A stretch of 64,000 nt of DNA, from NCBI GenBank assembly GCA_019914945.1, contig CM034111.1, positions 9,301,496 to 9,365,495 of the forward strand, in the 5' to 3' direction. Positions 44,270 to 55,514 of this stretch are shown here, piece after piece (the stretch's first letter is position 1; every line of letters begins with the position of its first letter). Source of the DNA: Typha latifolia (taxonomy: Eukaryota > Streptophyta > Magnoliopsida > Poales > Typhaceae). The notes beneath the pieces were generated by a model that worked only from the letters and a program-made list of their open reading frames with translations, did no database searches and had not been told where the DNA came from. The translations under genes and the position numbers were made by a program.

Positions 44270-45793
44270 ATGGAGATGCTGTTCGATTGGAGGTCGATGG
44301 GGTCTCTCGTGGGGACCTTAATTTTGCTGCGGACTGTGCGGGACTACCTCCCACCGGAGATCCAGTACTTCCTCCGTTCCCTCCTGAGCCGCCTCCTGTC
44401 GTCGTTCCGGCCGTCGGCGACCGTCATCATCGAGGAGGTGGACGCCTCGGCGGGCGCTAACGACCTCTACGACTCCGCCCAGATCTACCTCGGCTCCCGC
44501 TGCCTCGCCGACGCCCCCTCTGTGCGCCTCCACAAGCCCCGCCAGTCCCCCACCCCCGCCGCCTCCCTCCCCGACTCTCACACCACCCACGACTCCTTCG
44601 ACGGCATCCCCCTCCGGTGGACCTCCCGCACCATCGAGCGCCACAACTCCACTTCTTCCCACGATTCATTTTCCAGGTAATCATCCTCTATTCACCGTCT
44701 TCTTCTTGTTGTTATTCTCTCCAGATAATCCAAGACTAAAACGTTTACATTCTTACACAGGCGGTCATCAAGTAATGACCAGCGGTCTCTGGAGCTCCAC
44801 TTCCATCAACGGCACCGGAAGACGGTGCATAACTCCTACATCCCCTTCGTCATACAGGAGGCGGCGAAGATTCGTCTCAAGTCCCGGGAGAGGAAGCTCT
44901 ACACTAACCGCGCCGCCTACCCCGGGGACGACCACCACCGCCTTTGGTCCTCCCACACCTTCAACCATCCCTCGACTTTCGACACCATCGCCATCGACCC
45001 CGCCCTCCGGGAGGACATCCGCGCTGACCTCCTCCGCTTCTCTGGCCGCCGCGATCACTATGCCCGCGTCGGCCGCGCGTGGAAGAGAGGTTACCTCCTC
45101 CACGGCCCCCCGGGCACCGGAAAGACCAGCCTCGTGGCCGCAATTGCTAACCTCCTCGATTTCGACGTCTACGACCTCGAGCTCACCACCGTTCCGTCCA
45201 ACTCCCACCTCCGCCGCCTCCTAGTTTCCACCACGCCTAAATCCGTCGTCGTGGTCGAAGATATAGACTGCTCTCTCGACCTCTCGGATCGTAAAAAGAA
45301 GACGAAAGAAGAAGACGACAATGGCGTCGGACTGCAACCCAGCACGCCTGGGGGGAAGTCAGCGCCGCCTCACTTGGCGGCGGCGTACGCCAGAGAGACG
45401 ATAAGCTTATCCGGGGTGTTAAACTTCGTGGACGGGCTGTGGTCGTCGTGCGTCGGAGAACGGCTGATGGTGTTCACGACGAACCACCCGGAGCGGCTCG
45501 ACTCGGCGCTGCTCCGGCCGGGCAGGATGGATCGGAAGATCGAGCTGGGGTACTGCGGAGCCGCCGCGTTCCGGATGCTGGCGAAGAATTACCTCGACAT
45601 CGACGAGAAGGGACACGAGCTGATGCCGGAGGCCGAGAGGCTCCTAAACGAGGTTGATGTCACGCCGGCGGACGTCGCCGAAATCTTCATGGGTTACGAG
45701 AACGACGGTGCCAACACCGCCATGGAAAAGGTTGTCGAAGAGTTGCGGCGGAGGAAGGCGGCGCCGTCACCGTCCGATAAAAAAAGACAGTGA
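44270..45793 (+). CDS. BCS1-like AAA-ATPase (plant AAA-ATPase ASD type)
   Basis: Exons 44270-44676 and 44761-45793 (GT/AG) encode about 479 residues. Order: an N-terminal membrane segment (about residues 9-24, GSLVGTLILLRTV), the AAA-associated domain to about 140, then the AAA core with Walker A GPPGTGKT at 251-258, Walker B VVVVEDIDCS from 298, and TNHPERLDSALLRPGRMD from about 376, which holds the arginine-finger region. An acidic/lysine linker (KKKTKEEDD) interrupts the core after Walker B, as is usual in this plant family. These proteins sit in mitochondrial, ER or plasma membranes and are linked to stress, pathogen and salicylate responses; compartment and substrate cannot be read here. 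Third positions are strongly GC-rich, unlike the XTH copies. Confidence 0.93.
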
Positions 45794-47023
45794 AGTGGTT
45801 GAGGCATGCATTCGTGGAAAGTAAAATCTTATTAGGAGAGACAAAGTTGAACGCAGTGAGAGATTAATGGAAATAAGCTATTCCTTAAATAAAGATCATC
45901 TTTTTAAAATTAAAAATAATAAATAAGAATAGTTCTTTTAAAAATAAATAAGTGGAATACTTTAGTGGGCAAAGTCTTTTGGTCTTCAAAGGAGAGGAGA
46001 GGGTTGAAATATCCAACTGAGTGGACGTAATCTTCTATGAATGGTCAACGAGGAAGTAAAACTTGTGTTTCTATTTGACTTTTTTAACATAAATGCCATT
46101 CAAAACTTTTATTATAATTGTCACTAAAAATTAATCTTTACCGAAATATTCTTTCTTGAATTTTAGAGTGTGAAATAGTTATTAATAATTTTTTTTTTCT
46201 TTTACTATAATATAATATAGAATTTTATAAATCAAACTATATATTTTATCTATTTTGTGATTCACACCCCTATCTTTGAGGCTTTTGTACTTTTTTTCTT
46301 ATATTTCTCATTTAACACTCTCCGTTAATTTAAAGAATAACAGCAAAGAAATATTCCGTTATAATATATGAAATAATTTATAAATACCTAAATTACACGT
46401 GCTTCTTCATAAGAGAGACAGAGAGGAGAAAAAAATAGTGATCAGGGTATTTTAGTAATTTTATTAATATCCGTTAGTCAAAATAATGAGAATTATAGAG
46501 AAAAATACGGTTATAAAATTATCAAAGACGGGATCTGAATCATAAAATAGGTAAAATATATGGTGTGATTTGTAAAATACTTAATATAATATTAGGTAAA
46601 ATACTAGATATATTTTGAATCAATTTTAATCATGATATTTTGAACATTTTTAGTATTAATTATATAAAAATGTTTTTCTAATATTTTTTTAATCGTTTAT
46701 GAGTCTCTTGTCACTAACACATAGAATGTATAATTGAGCTAATTTTTTTAAGATCCTATGTCAAAAGTGGGATTTAAATCTAATTAATCTCTATGATGGT
46801 AGGATAAGACATCAATTGCTTATGCTAGGGTGGTAGTATTTTTAAGCAATCTATTTATCATTAGTATTAATTAATTCGCTCTTGACACATGAGAAGATTA
46901 ATTTTTGGAGAAAACATCAGCATCAGGTTGGGAAGCTTTATTTATTCCAATATAATGTCCAAACAATGATACATTGTCTAATGTTATATTAAAATGCAAA
47001 AGGGTAGATAATGTATCATTGTT

Positions 47024-47068
47024 GTTGTAAGCACAACAACAATGATACATTGTTGTTGTGCTTACAAC
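47024..47068. repeat. perfect 21-bp inverted repeat, 3-base loop
   Basis: The left arm 47024-47044 (GTTGTAAGCACAACAACAAT plus G) is the exact reverse complement of 47048-47068; ATA lies between. Just upstream, 46965-46978 (AATGATACATTGTC) and 47007-47020 (GATAATGTATCATT) form another inverted pair using the same ATGATACATT word, so the structure looks built by repeated template switching. Confidence 0.95.
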
Positions 47069-48179
47069 TAATTAATCAAAATCACCGAGGGATCCAATAA
47101 ACCAAGAAGATTAAATCCTAAAAGAAAATAGGGAACAATATTAACAATCAAAAAAAAAAAATTAGAGAAGAGATAAGATAATAAATTTAATAAAGCGTAA
47201 TCAAATGAAGTATATTTTAATTCTCAATAGGCGTTCAATGGTCTTGAAAATTAAGAGAGATGTAATCCTAAAAACTTAATTTACAATACAATATACAGAC
47301 TTCCAATTAAAGACAAAGAAGATCTCATGAAAAATTAAAATTGTGATTAGTCTAATGTAAAACTATTAATTTTTTCATCCAAACTTAATAGAAAAAAGTA
47401 TAAATTATCTTGTTAATAATCTCATTGCACGAGTAAATATGAATATAAAATTAAAAAAAAAAATTTATTTTCCCACCATGGTTAATAAATAAAATAAACT
47501 TTCTTCTCATATTTAAGATTAAAAGCCTCAAATCTTAATTATTCTCTAACAATCGCAAATGTATCTCTCTCTGTAGATACATCTCGTAAAATGAAAATTT
47601 CAATCATTTTAAAAATATAGATAGAAGACATTAAGGTAATTTATACTTTCTCACTTAACTTTGGACGTAAAAAATTAATAATATTTACATTAGTGGAAGA
47701 GAGTGGTTAGGGAGTACGTGACAAATTCTAATGTGCTTACAAGCGTGGAAAGTTGAAGACGTGTTTGTCTTTAGGAGGGTAGTATATTTATATTAGCTTA
47801 TCTAGAGGTTTAAGTAGGTAATAGAGAGATTAGGAGAGGGAAACAAAGCTTAATTAACGTAGTGAGATCATGAGATGTTGACACTTTGGACAAGAGAGAG
47901 TGGAAGGGAAATTGATCTTTTCTTTCATTGAACCTTTCTGTAGTCCTTTTGGTCTTTCTTTTGAGCATAGTCTCTTTCTTTTTTTGACCTTTATACGAGT
48001 GGATGACAAGGCCACTATAGGTGTTTTGGTGCTAATTGTTAACCCGGTTATGTGATCTAATATAAATATGAAAGTTTTAAATGAGTTTAGATTTAATATG
48101 ATTAGATTAAGATCATAAACAAATCATTATATACTAAGGCTACTACTAAGAGTCGGTACAAAGACAAAGTGTCGATGTA

Positions 48180-48720
48180 CTCTCTTTAGCAGTCAATAGC
48201 TTCCCTGATTAGGGCATTCACGTAGTGTCTGAGAAAGAGTGGCTCGGTAAGAATGTCATTGTTTGGAAAGTTGCATATATAGAAGGATATTAAGACCACC
48301 ATTTGTATCGCCTCACAAGGAGGCAGCCTAACAAGATATATAAAGTCATCAATGGTCGGACTTGCTAGGGAGAGAGAATTCATGGGAGGATCGATATTTT
48401 TGGAGAACAGTCTTCTATCCTAGCATAGAGTTGGATGGTTGGATAGGCGAGAGTTTCTAATGTGGTTGCCGAAGGAGAAGGCTTTACGCCCTTGAAAACT
48501 TTGATGCAATTATATAAAAAGTTTATTTTCAAGTAATGAATCCAGTCCTCTGAGCAGCCAAGTGCGAGATTGAGTCTAAGGCCTAGTCCACATGCGAACT
48601 AGGTTGCTTAGGCAAAAGAGTAGCTTATGAGAAGATGATTAATAGTCTTTGGTTTTGGGCAAAGCGATATTAACGATGGCATGCAAGATGTTTTGAAGAA
48701 AGGTAACATCAATTAAAGTT
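48180..48720 (-). mobile_element. possible LINE 3' remnant
   Basis: On minus near 48660-48610 a CPKPKTINHLLISYSFA stretch resembles the cysteine-containing region after the RT of plant LINEs. The rest, including the 65-codon frame at 48186-48383, cannot be matched. Weak evidence. Confidence 0.3.
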
Positions 48721-50271
48721 GAGTTCTAATTGTGACCAAGTTTGAGATCATTCATCTTCGAGAGACTCGGGGGAAGACAGAGAGGTTGGAGATATCAATG
48801 TTTTGGATCCAGGGATATTGTTAAATAGAGATTTTCTTTTCATCCCCCTATTAGCCACTTGATGCGAACCGAGTTAGATCGGATCACATCATGATGATAT
48901 TGGGCTCAATGGGTCGAGCCTATTTATCTTTTAATTGATTCATGCTTATATAAGTATTTAAAGTAAGTCTAGTTAAGTCATATAAGCCACTAAGACAAGT
49001 TCAATTAAGTCACGTAAGCCACTAATCTAAGTTCTAGTTTGAGTCGTTTAAATCTTTAGGGCTAAGTTCGAGTACGACTCATTATACCCAACTTCTATAT
49101 ATAGAGAGGTCAGGCTTCTTAGTTTATGAATCTAAGCATCCAAGTATTGATAATTAATTGAGTTTAGTTATTTTTTTATTATTACATTTACCGTTTTAAT
49201 AGTAATAATTAGATCATCTTTATCTTCATATGAGTAGATCATAACTGTAAAATCATTCCAAGCACCCAAACCCTAGCCACCACATTCCTCTAGTGGCCAC
49301 CTTTATTATACGGCCGTCCACCGCCACCCTTGGTCGTCCGCCACCCTCTGACGATTGCCGCGACGTTGAATATTTATTATTCTGACCTTGATCCGTTGTT
49401 TTAATTATATATTTTCATCCTGACATCCGATTGACATGAAACTAAAACCATTAGAATTCTATCTCACGACGCTACTGCTAATTAAATTCTTATAATTTTC
49501 TTATGTTCGGATCATTTTAGATATGATTCGTAACACCACCTAACATAACGCATGGAACTGCTTTTAGTATAGACTATAGAAATCCATGTCTAGGAAGCCC
49601 TAGGATGCAATCTAACTAACCAACAAAATGACCACTTGCTCCATAACTTGGTTCACATTAGAGAGCTTTCTTATCCTGAAGCCACTGTTGATCTTAAGAT
49701 GGCATACATAAGTAGGCATGTCTTCTCTCATCCTTGAAACCCCATCAAAAGTCTCTGATCATAAGACCATTGTGTTTGTTGAATAGAAGTTGATATATAT
49801 GAAGCCTAGAAGTGATTGAATGAGGACTAAGCCTCTACCAGTCTTTACGCCACTCCTCGTTCAACATAAAAAAAAGAAGGTATTAGAACTAATTATCTAT
49901 TTATCTCACTTAGTTTAGTCTTTTATGACCTGCTAAACTATTTAACCTATTTAATTATCTATAATCTAAATAAACTCATTTAATATGTTTATTAAATTAA
50001 TGGTTAACTAATTCGCACCCAACACTTATTAGAAACTTATTTTATATTCCAATATGATGTCAAATAAATGAACATCATTGGGGTACTACTTTTCTTCCTA
50101 CTACTTTAAATAAACTCATCAAACGTTACCACCAAGCTTTTTGAGGACACTATTTTTTTCTTGATTTCGTACTACTTTCTTCATATAAGTCTACATCTCC
50201 CTTTCACTTATAAGAGAAGGCAAGCTAATGGTTACATAGTCTTCATCTCATCTCTATCCATTCACATAAAT

Positions 50272-50845
50272 TGATTTAAATTATAAACTAGGAGAGGCCA
50301 TGTCTCCAAAGTTGCTCTCACTCCTTCCATGATGTTAATATCTTTCACCCATTTGTGAACCTTTTCTTGCAGTACTATCAGTTGAAAAATATGCAAGCAA
50401 AAGTGCTTGTGTGTGTATACATATAGAGTTTTAAAATTTAATTAAGTTTGATTTTTTTTAGTTTATAATAATGGAGTATGTTAAATTAAAAAAACTAAAT
50501 ACAATTAAATTACAAAACTGAGAAATTCTAATGCTATATAATGGACATAAGATTGTATAAATTGGTTGGCAATAAATTTTCTGAAATGACATAACACATT
50601 CTTATGTGAAAAATTAGGAGATTGAATTTGTCGCACGCTATCAATATAGTAAAATGTGAAAAATGAAAGCATAGATAGGCAATATCAAACACAAATGATT
50701 TAACATGGAAAAAAAATTCTAAAACATACAAAAAAAAATCTATGAATCTAAGGTCTGTCCGAAATAAATCACTAAAAAATTATAACAATTATTAACTCAC
50801 CAACTACTCTAAAAACTTAAGTTACTAGAGAACAACAATTTTTAT
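50272..50845. repeat. direct repeat, copy 1 (longer)
   Basis: From CATTCACATAAATTGATTTAAA through AGAACAACAATTTTTAT this matches 51487-51925 nearly base for base, except that about 50514-50664 is absent from copy 2. The copies are about 1.2 kb apart and flank an LTR-like segment. Confidence 0.85.
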
Positions 50846-51063
50846 AAATTAGGTTGACAGCCCGAGTTCGAACACAAAACATGCTAATTGTTCTCGAGTT
50901 TTAGAATGATGGCATTTGAATGCTAAAACCATGACTATTCTCGAGTTTTGGCATTCGAATGGCTATGCCCATTTTTAAACGTTCGAACCTTAGAGTGCAG
51001 TCTATCCGACGGTGTTTGAACGCCTGTCTAACGATGTTTGAATATCCGGTGCTGAGATTGTTG

Positions 51064-51433
51064 TGTTAGGGTTAATTTGAATTATTTCAAATCTTAGTTA
51101 GCCTCTAAAGAGTGGAAGACACCCATTTGGGAGATTATAAAAGATTATTGCCTTTTTTATATCTTCTTCTTCCTCTAGCCTCCTTCCATTCCCCTCTCTC
51201 TCTTCTTATCTCTCGATCTAAGCCGCTGTCCTCTTCAAGATCGTCGTCATCCCTCCGTCCTCGTCTGCCACACCTCCCTAGACTCGTAGGGTCGGCCCTT
51301 TTTCCATCATCTTCCCTTCTCATTTTCCTAATTCCACCATTACCATCCTTACTACCACCATCCATAAATCTATAGCCTATATCATCACCACCATCTGTCC
51401 ACCACCTAATCCATCTTAGCTAGGGACATAACA
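51064..51433 (+). mobile_element. LTR with adjacent primer-binding site
   Basis: The 370-bp segment begins TGTTAGGG and ends GGGACATAACA, giving perfect 5-bp inverted ends TGTTA/TAACA. Directly after it, TGGTATTAGAGCTAACG at 51436 resembles the TGGTATCAGAGC primer-binding site complementary to initiator Met-tRNA. Within about 50 bases the internal region is replaced by copy 2 of the direct repeat, so only the 5' LTR and PBS survive. The 87-codon frame at 51112-51375 is CT-rich LTR sequence and not a gene. Confidence 0.7.
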
Positions 51434-51486
51434 ACTGGTATTAGAGCTAACGTTCCTCGAAATAGCCATGCCTACAACCAAATCCA

Positions 51487-51925
51487 TTCACATAAATTGA
51501 TTTAAATTATAAATTAGGAGAGGCCATGTCTCCAAAGTTGCTCTCACTCCTTCCATGATGTTAATATCTTTCACCCATTTCTGAACCTTTTCTTGCAGTA
51601 CTATCAGTTGAAAAATATGCAAGAAAAAGTGCTTGTGTGTGTATACATATAGAGTTTTAAAATTTAATTAAGTTTGATTTTTTTTAGTTTATAATAATGG
51701 AGTATGTTAAATTTAAAAAACTAAATACAATTAAATTACAAATGAAAGCATAGATAGGCAATATCAAACACAAATGATTTAACATGGAAAAAAAATTCTA
51801 AAACATACAAAAAAAAATCTATGAATCTAAGGTCTGTCCGAAACAAATCACTAAAAAATTATAACAATTATTAACTCACCAACTACTCTAAAAACTTAAG
51901 TTACTAGAGAACAACAATTTTTATA
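51487..51925. repeat. direct repeat, copy 2 (shorter)
   Basis: Near-identical to 50272-50845 minus an internal block of about 150 bp. Differences are a handful of single bases (for example ATTTGTGAACC versus ATTTCTGAACC). Confidence 0.85.
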
Positions 51926-51929
51926 TTTT

Positions 51930-54669
51930 ATATTCTAATAGTTTTTTTACTTTTCGGCTTAAACATTTTGATGGACCTTAAAAGTGGACCTGATTTGAAT
52001 GGAAAGGGTTTTAGTTTGTAAATAATATATGTGCCTAGTAGATTTTGAACTCAAGATCTCTGAGTGCTACTTCCTATGATCTTCGCAATCTCAATCACCC
52101 TTGAGGTTGATCATTCTATCTCAATAACCCGTGAGACATAATTTTTTCAAATCCGATGTAGATATAATATGTAGAAACTCAATTTAGTTCATACCATTTA
52201 AAACTATCGTAGATATCTAAAATTCTCCTCAAAAGTAATGAAAATGGCGGCTAAGATTAGATTTTCTTAACTTTTAAATATCTCATTCGGGATGAGATAG
52301 AAGCTCTCAGAAAATTCTACGAAATTCTTTATCTAGACAAAGGATTTGTGACGACGTTCAAACGTAGGTCGATCGCTTCGAATGTCCTAACTTAAAATCT
52401 CGATTTTTTCTCTTGCATTTATGTTCGAACATCCATGAGAACTTTTGCTAATAAGGAAAACAAAACTTGTCTAAATCGTGTTCATCTACACTCAAAGAAT
52501 CATTAGAAAGTTCAGCAAATAACAAAGAAGTGGTAAATGCTATATTATTTCATTTTTCAGATTTAGAGTTTTTATCATCAAAATCATTATTATTGACCCA
52601 AGTGGCTTATAAAGTCTTGCCTTTTTTTGCTTACAATTTGGACATCTATAGGCAATATGACCATACCCTTCCAATCATTAGTATTGTTCCAAGTGAATTG
52701 CCAAGTTTTATCCTTTTTTTTTCCCTACAATTTGGACATTTATAGGCAATATGATTATACTTTTGGTATTTAAAGTATTGAACTACTACTCCTTGATTTT
52801 TACCCTGAGCTTTGAGCATTGAATAATAGGGTTTGTGAGAATTGTCATTCTAAATTCTCTATGGCTTTGCTCAGAAGCTTATTGCCTGTGTCAACTTTTG
52901 ATTCTTCTGAGAAATTTCTTTCATATCTTTATAAAATGATATGCAATCTCAAGATCTAACTCATTATTCTTGTCAAATTCCTCATTTTCATCTCTAATAG
53001 TCAACTTTTGATTCTTCTAAAAAATTTCTTTAATATCTTTACAAAAATATACACAATCTCAAGATCTAGCTCATTATTCTCGTCAAACTCCTCATCTTCA
53101 TCTCTAATAGTCATCAAGTCATGCCTTTAGACTTTCGAGGCTAACTAAGTTGCCAACCAGATGTTCAACTTTTATTGAGTCTATATTCTTACTTTCTTTA
53201 ATAACAACAACTTGATCCTAACAATTTTGTTTTCAAAAATTATTTTTCCAAAATTAAAATTTGAATTTATAATCTCACTAAGTTTAACATAAAACTCATG
53301 AGAAAGAAAAACTCACACTCCTCCTCTTAATATATTTTTATTATTTTTATATGTTAAGCATTTTATAAAGCAAAAGGATCCTTATATCTCAAGTATTTGA
53401 GCATTATCACATATTCTATGCATCTTCACACGTTCATGTCAGACTTTCAATATGCCTGTTACGATCTTTTGTTTGCCATCTGAAATGTTAACCCTCTAAA
53501 TCTTTATATAAGTATTTAAAGCTATATCTTTCTTCTAGTCAAATTATAACTCATATAACAAAACAAATCCTACATATAAAATATATTTCCTATTCATTCC
53601 TTGACTTGTATTCTCATTCCAAAATTCTCAATGAAATGGTTCGGTCTAGTTTTCATCTCTCTCTTACTTACGGAGGTGATCATCGAACAAGTCAGATTAA
53701 GCTTTTTGGGACGAACAGGCTTAAGTATTTGTTCATGAGATATCGGGCTTAAGTTGCACGTAACGGACCTAGCGTAATATGATGAATTTAAAAAATGTTA
53801 TATTTTATCGGGTCAAACTTAATGGGCATCCATAAAGATATTTAATTATCTTTCATAAGAATATACTTATATATTAATATCTAGCTTACTAAATATCTAA
53901 TTTTAAATTAAAAAACTATAAAAATAAGCAGAGCCGGGCGGGCAAAGGTCTAACCTATGCCGGCTATTATCATCTCGAGCTCGAATCAAGCCGAGTCTAA
54001 ACCCAATTAAAACCAAGCAGATTCCAATCTGAGCCTAATAATCACCTCTACTCTCCCTCACTCTCTCTCTCACACACACAGTCTCTCTCTTTGGGCTTAG
54101 CGCACCCATGATTGGGTTGGGGGACAGTTCTTAAGCCGTATCCAATGGAAACAGTTGACCTGTACTGAAATTTCCCTTTAATCTGGAAGAAAGAATTGGT
54201 CAAAGTGACAATTTATGGCCACCAACCTTTGGAAAAAGTCTTCTATTTGGTTTGTCAAACCCTCTATTGATCAATCTCACTTTCCCAATGTTGACGCTGC
54301 AAACTTAAATTTCTTCTTCTCTGTTCCTCCTTTCTAGCTTGTAAAGAGTTTATTATTATTATTATTTATATATAGATATTATTTTTTTCTCCTTTAAAAA
54401 CTCTAAAATTAATTGCATAACAATCAAGTGAGGATTTCTCTTTGCCAAAGGTAATTAACTGCAACATGAGAAATCTTTGTTAAAAAAGAAAATGCTATCA
54501 AACTAGCCCTAATTAACAACCTTGATCATTTGATCTAAAACTAACTAATAGCTAGTTTCAATGACTAGTTATTAACAACTATAAAAGATTAGATTAACCC
54601 TATTATTTACATGTACATGATAAATTAGCCATTCAAAAACACCATGCATGGAAGGGTCTCTGATCATCA
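51930..54669. other. AT-rich intergenic region, no gene seen
   Basis: Contains weak TTCGAACG-like words near 52350-52430, a local repeat (TTTTGATTCTTCTGAGAAATTTC near 52896-53100, twice), and a possible hAT-like element at 53673-54048. The 92-codon frame at 52467-52745 contains two copies of a GACATCTATAGGCAATATGA-like segment and is probably retroelement-derived gag zinc-knuckle-like sequence; I do not call it a gene. Confidence 0.4.
53673..54048. mobile_element. possible hAT-like nonautonomous element 4
   Basis: Ends GAGGTGATCATCGAAC and, inward from the right, GAGGTGATTATTAGGCTC form short terminal inverted repeats. The interior has GAGCCGGGCGGGC, CGAGCTCGAATCAAGCCGAG words like elements 1-3. 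Flanks TACTTACG and TACTCTCC agree at only 5 of 8, so the target duplication is not convincing. Confidence 0.4.
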
Positions 54670-55178
54670 TCAGCATAACTTGTAATCCTTTCTAGGGTTG
54701 ATGCTCCAATCCTTAACGCTCTTCACATCATCCATCGCCGCCTTCTCGCACGTCGGGCAAATACTAACCATCGCCGCCTTCTGTATCTCCACGTAGTACG
54801 CCGGCACGCCGGGTCTCGCCGACTGTAGCTCCGTCAGCTCTCTCTTGAGCCGCCGGTTCTCGTCCGTCAGGCTCTCGCAGCACCTCCTCAAGAACTCACA
54901 GTCCACCTCAATCTGCTTCAACTTAGTCCTACATATATATAGATATGATCAAGTACATCATAATACTTCATCCCATGCACTTAATAATTATCAAGTTTTC
55001 TATATAGAATATATATACCTAGCTCTTCTATTCTGGAACCAGACTTCTACTTGCCGAGGCTTTAGATTCAACTTCCGTGCTATGTCATGTTTCTGCGCCT
55101 GTCATGGAATATCAATTCATCAATTCTAATATTAGCCCATAAAACCTATCAAAAATTCTAGAGAATATATATATATAC

Positions 55179-55221
<43 letters not shown>

Positions 55222-55514
55222 CGAACTGGTGAAAGGGTGTGTTGAGTTCTGAAGCAATCTTCGAGCAGCGACGACTGCTCCTTGTTCAGCCGCAGCTTCT
55301 TCCTCGTGCCGCCATTATCATCATCCTCGGTGCTCTTGGATTGCACTTGCTCTTTTCCTTCTTCCACTTGAAACGGAAACAAGACGTCGAATTGAACAGG
55401 CGGCTTCGCCTCCGCCTCCGCATGGCGCCGTCGGCTTAGGTTAAACTCTCCTCCTCCTCCTCCTAATCCTATTCCGAGAGCAAGGCCTATGTTGCAGTGG
55501 TCCTCTTCTCCCAT
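54670..55514 (-). CDS. class II HD-Zip transcription factor
   Basis: Exons 55514-55227, 55098-55019 and 54928-54670 encode about 208 residues. The homeodomain spans about residues 70-130 ([20 protein letters not shown], then [20 protein letters not shown], then NRRARTK, the recognition helix). A leucine zipper follows directly, with Leu at 136, 143, 150 and 157. The class II mark CPTCE (usual CPSCE) is at 180-184. Intron 2 falls in NRRA-R, a conserved site. The N-terminus has a leucine-rich [14 protein letters not shown] where class II members usually carry an EAR-like LxLxL repressor motif; here it is weak. Class II factors bind CAATNATTG-type sites and act in shade avoidance and auxin responses. 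A GA microsatellite lies in intron 1. Confidence 0.94.
55183..55220. repeat. (GA)n microsatellite in HD-Zip intron 1
   Basis: A GA run of about 38 bases immediately inside the 5' splice site of intron 1 of the HD-Zip gene, read as CT on the gene strand. Confidence 0.85.

Larger units (their letters stand above)
45794..50270. other. AT-rich intergenic region, no intact gene
   Basis: 46240-46620 contains words of the AT-rich dispersed family (ATTTTGTGATTCACACCCC, AAAATATATGGTGTGATTTG) in inverted pairs. A perfect hairpin lies at 47024-47068. 48180-48720 on minus may be a LINE remnant. 48840-49560 is unassigned. I see no gene that can be supported. Confidence 0.4.

Noticed and set aside
44768..45208. 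146-codon minus frame and a 172-codon + frame at 44706-45224 in the AAA-ATPase
   Set aside because: Shadows of the GC-rich exon 2; the supported frame carries Walker A, Walker B and the arginine-finger region.
51112..51375. 87-codon Leu/Ser-rich frame
   Set aside because: Lies wholly inside an LTR with TGTTA/TAACA ends and a following PBS; composition is CT-rich.
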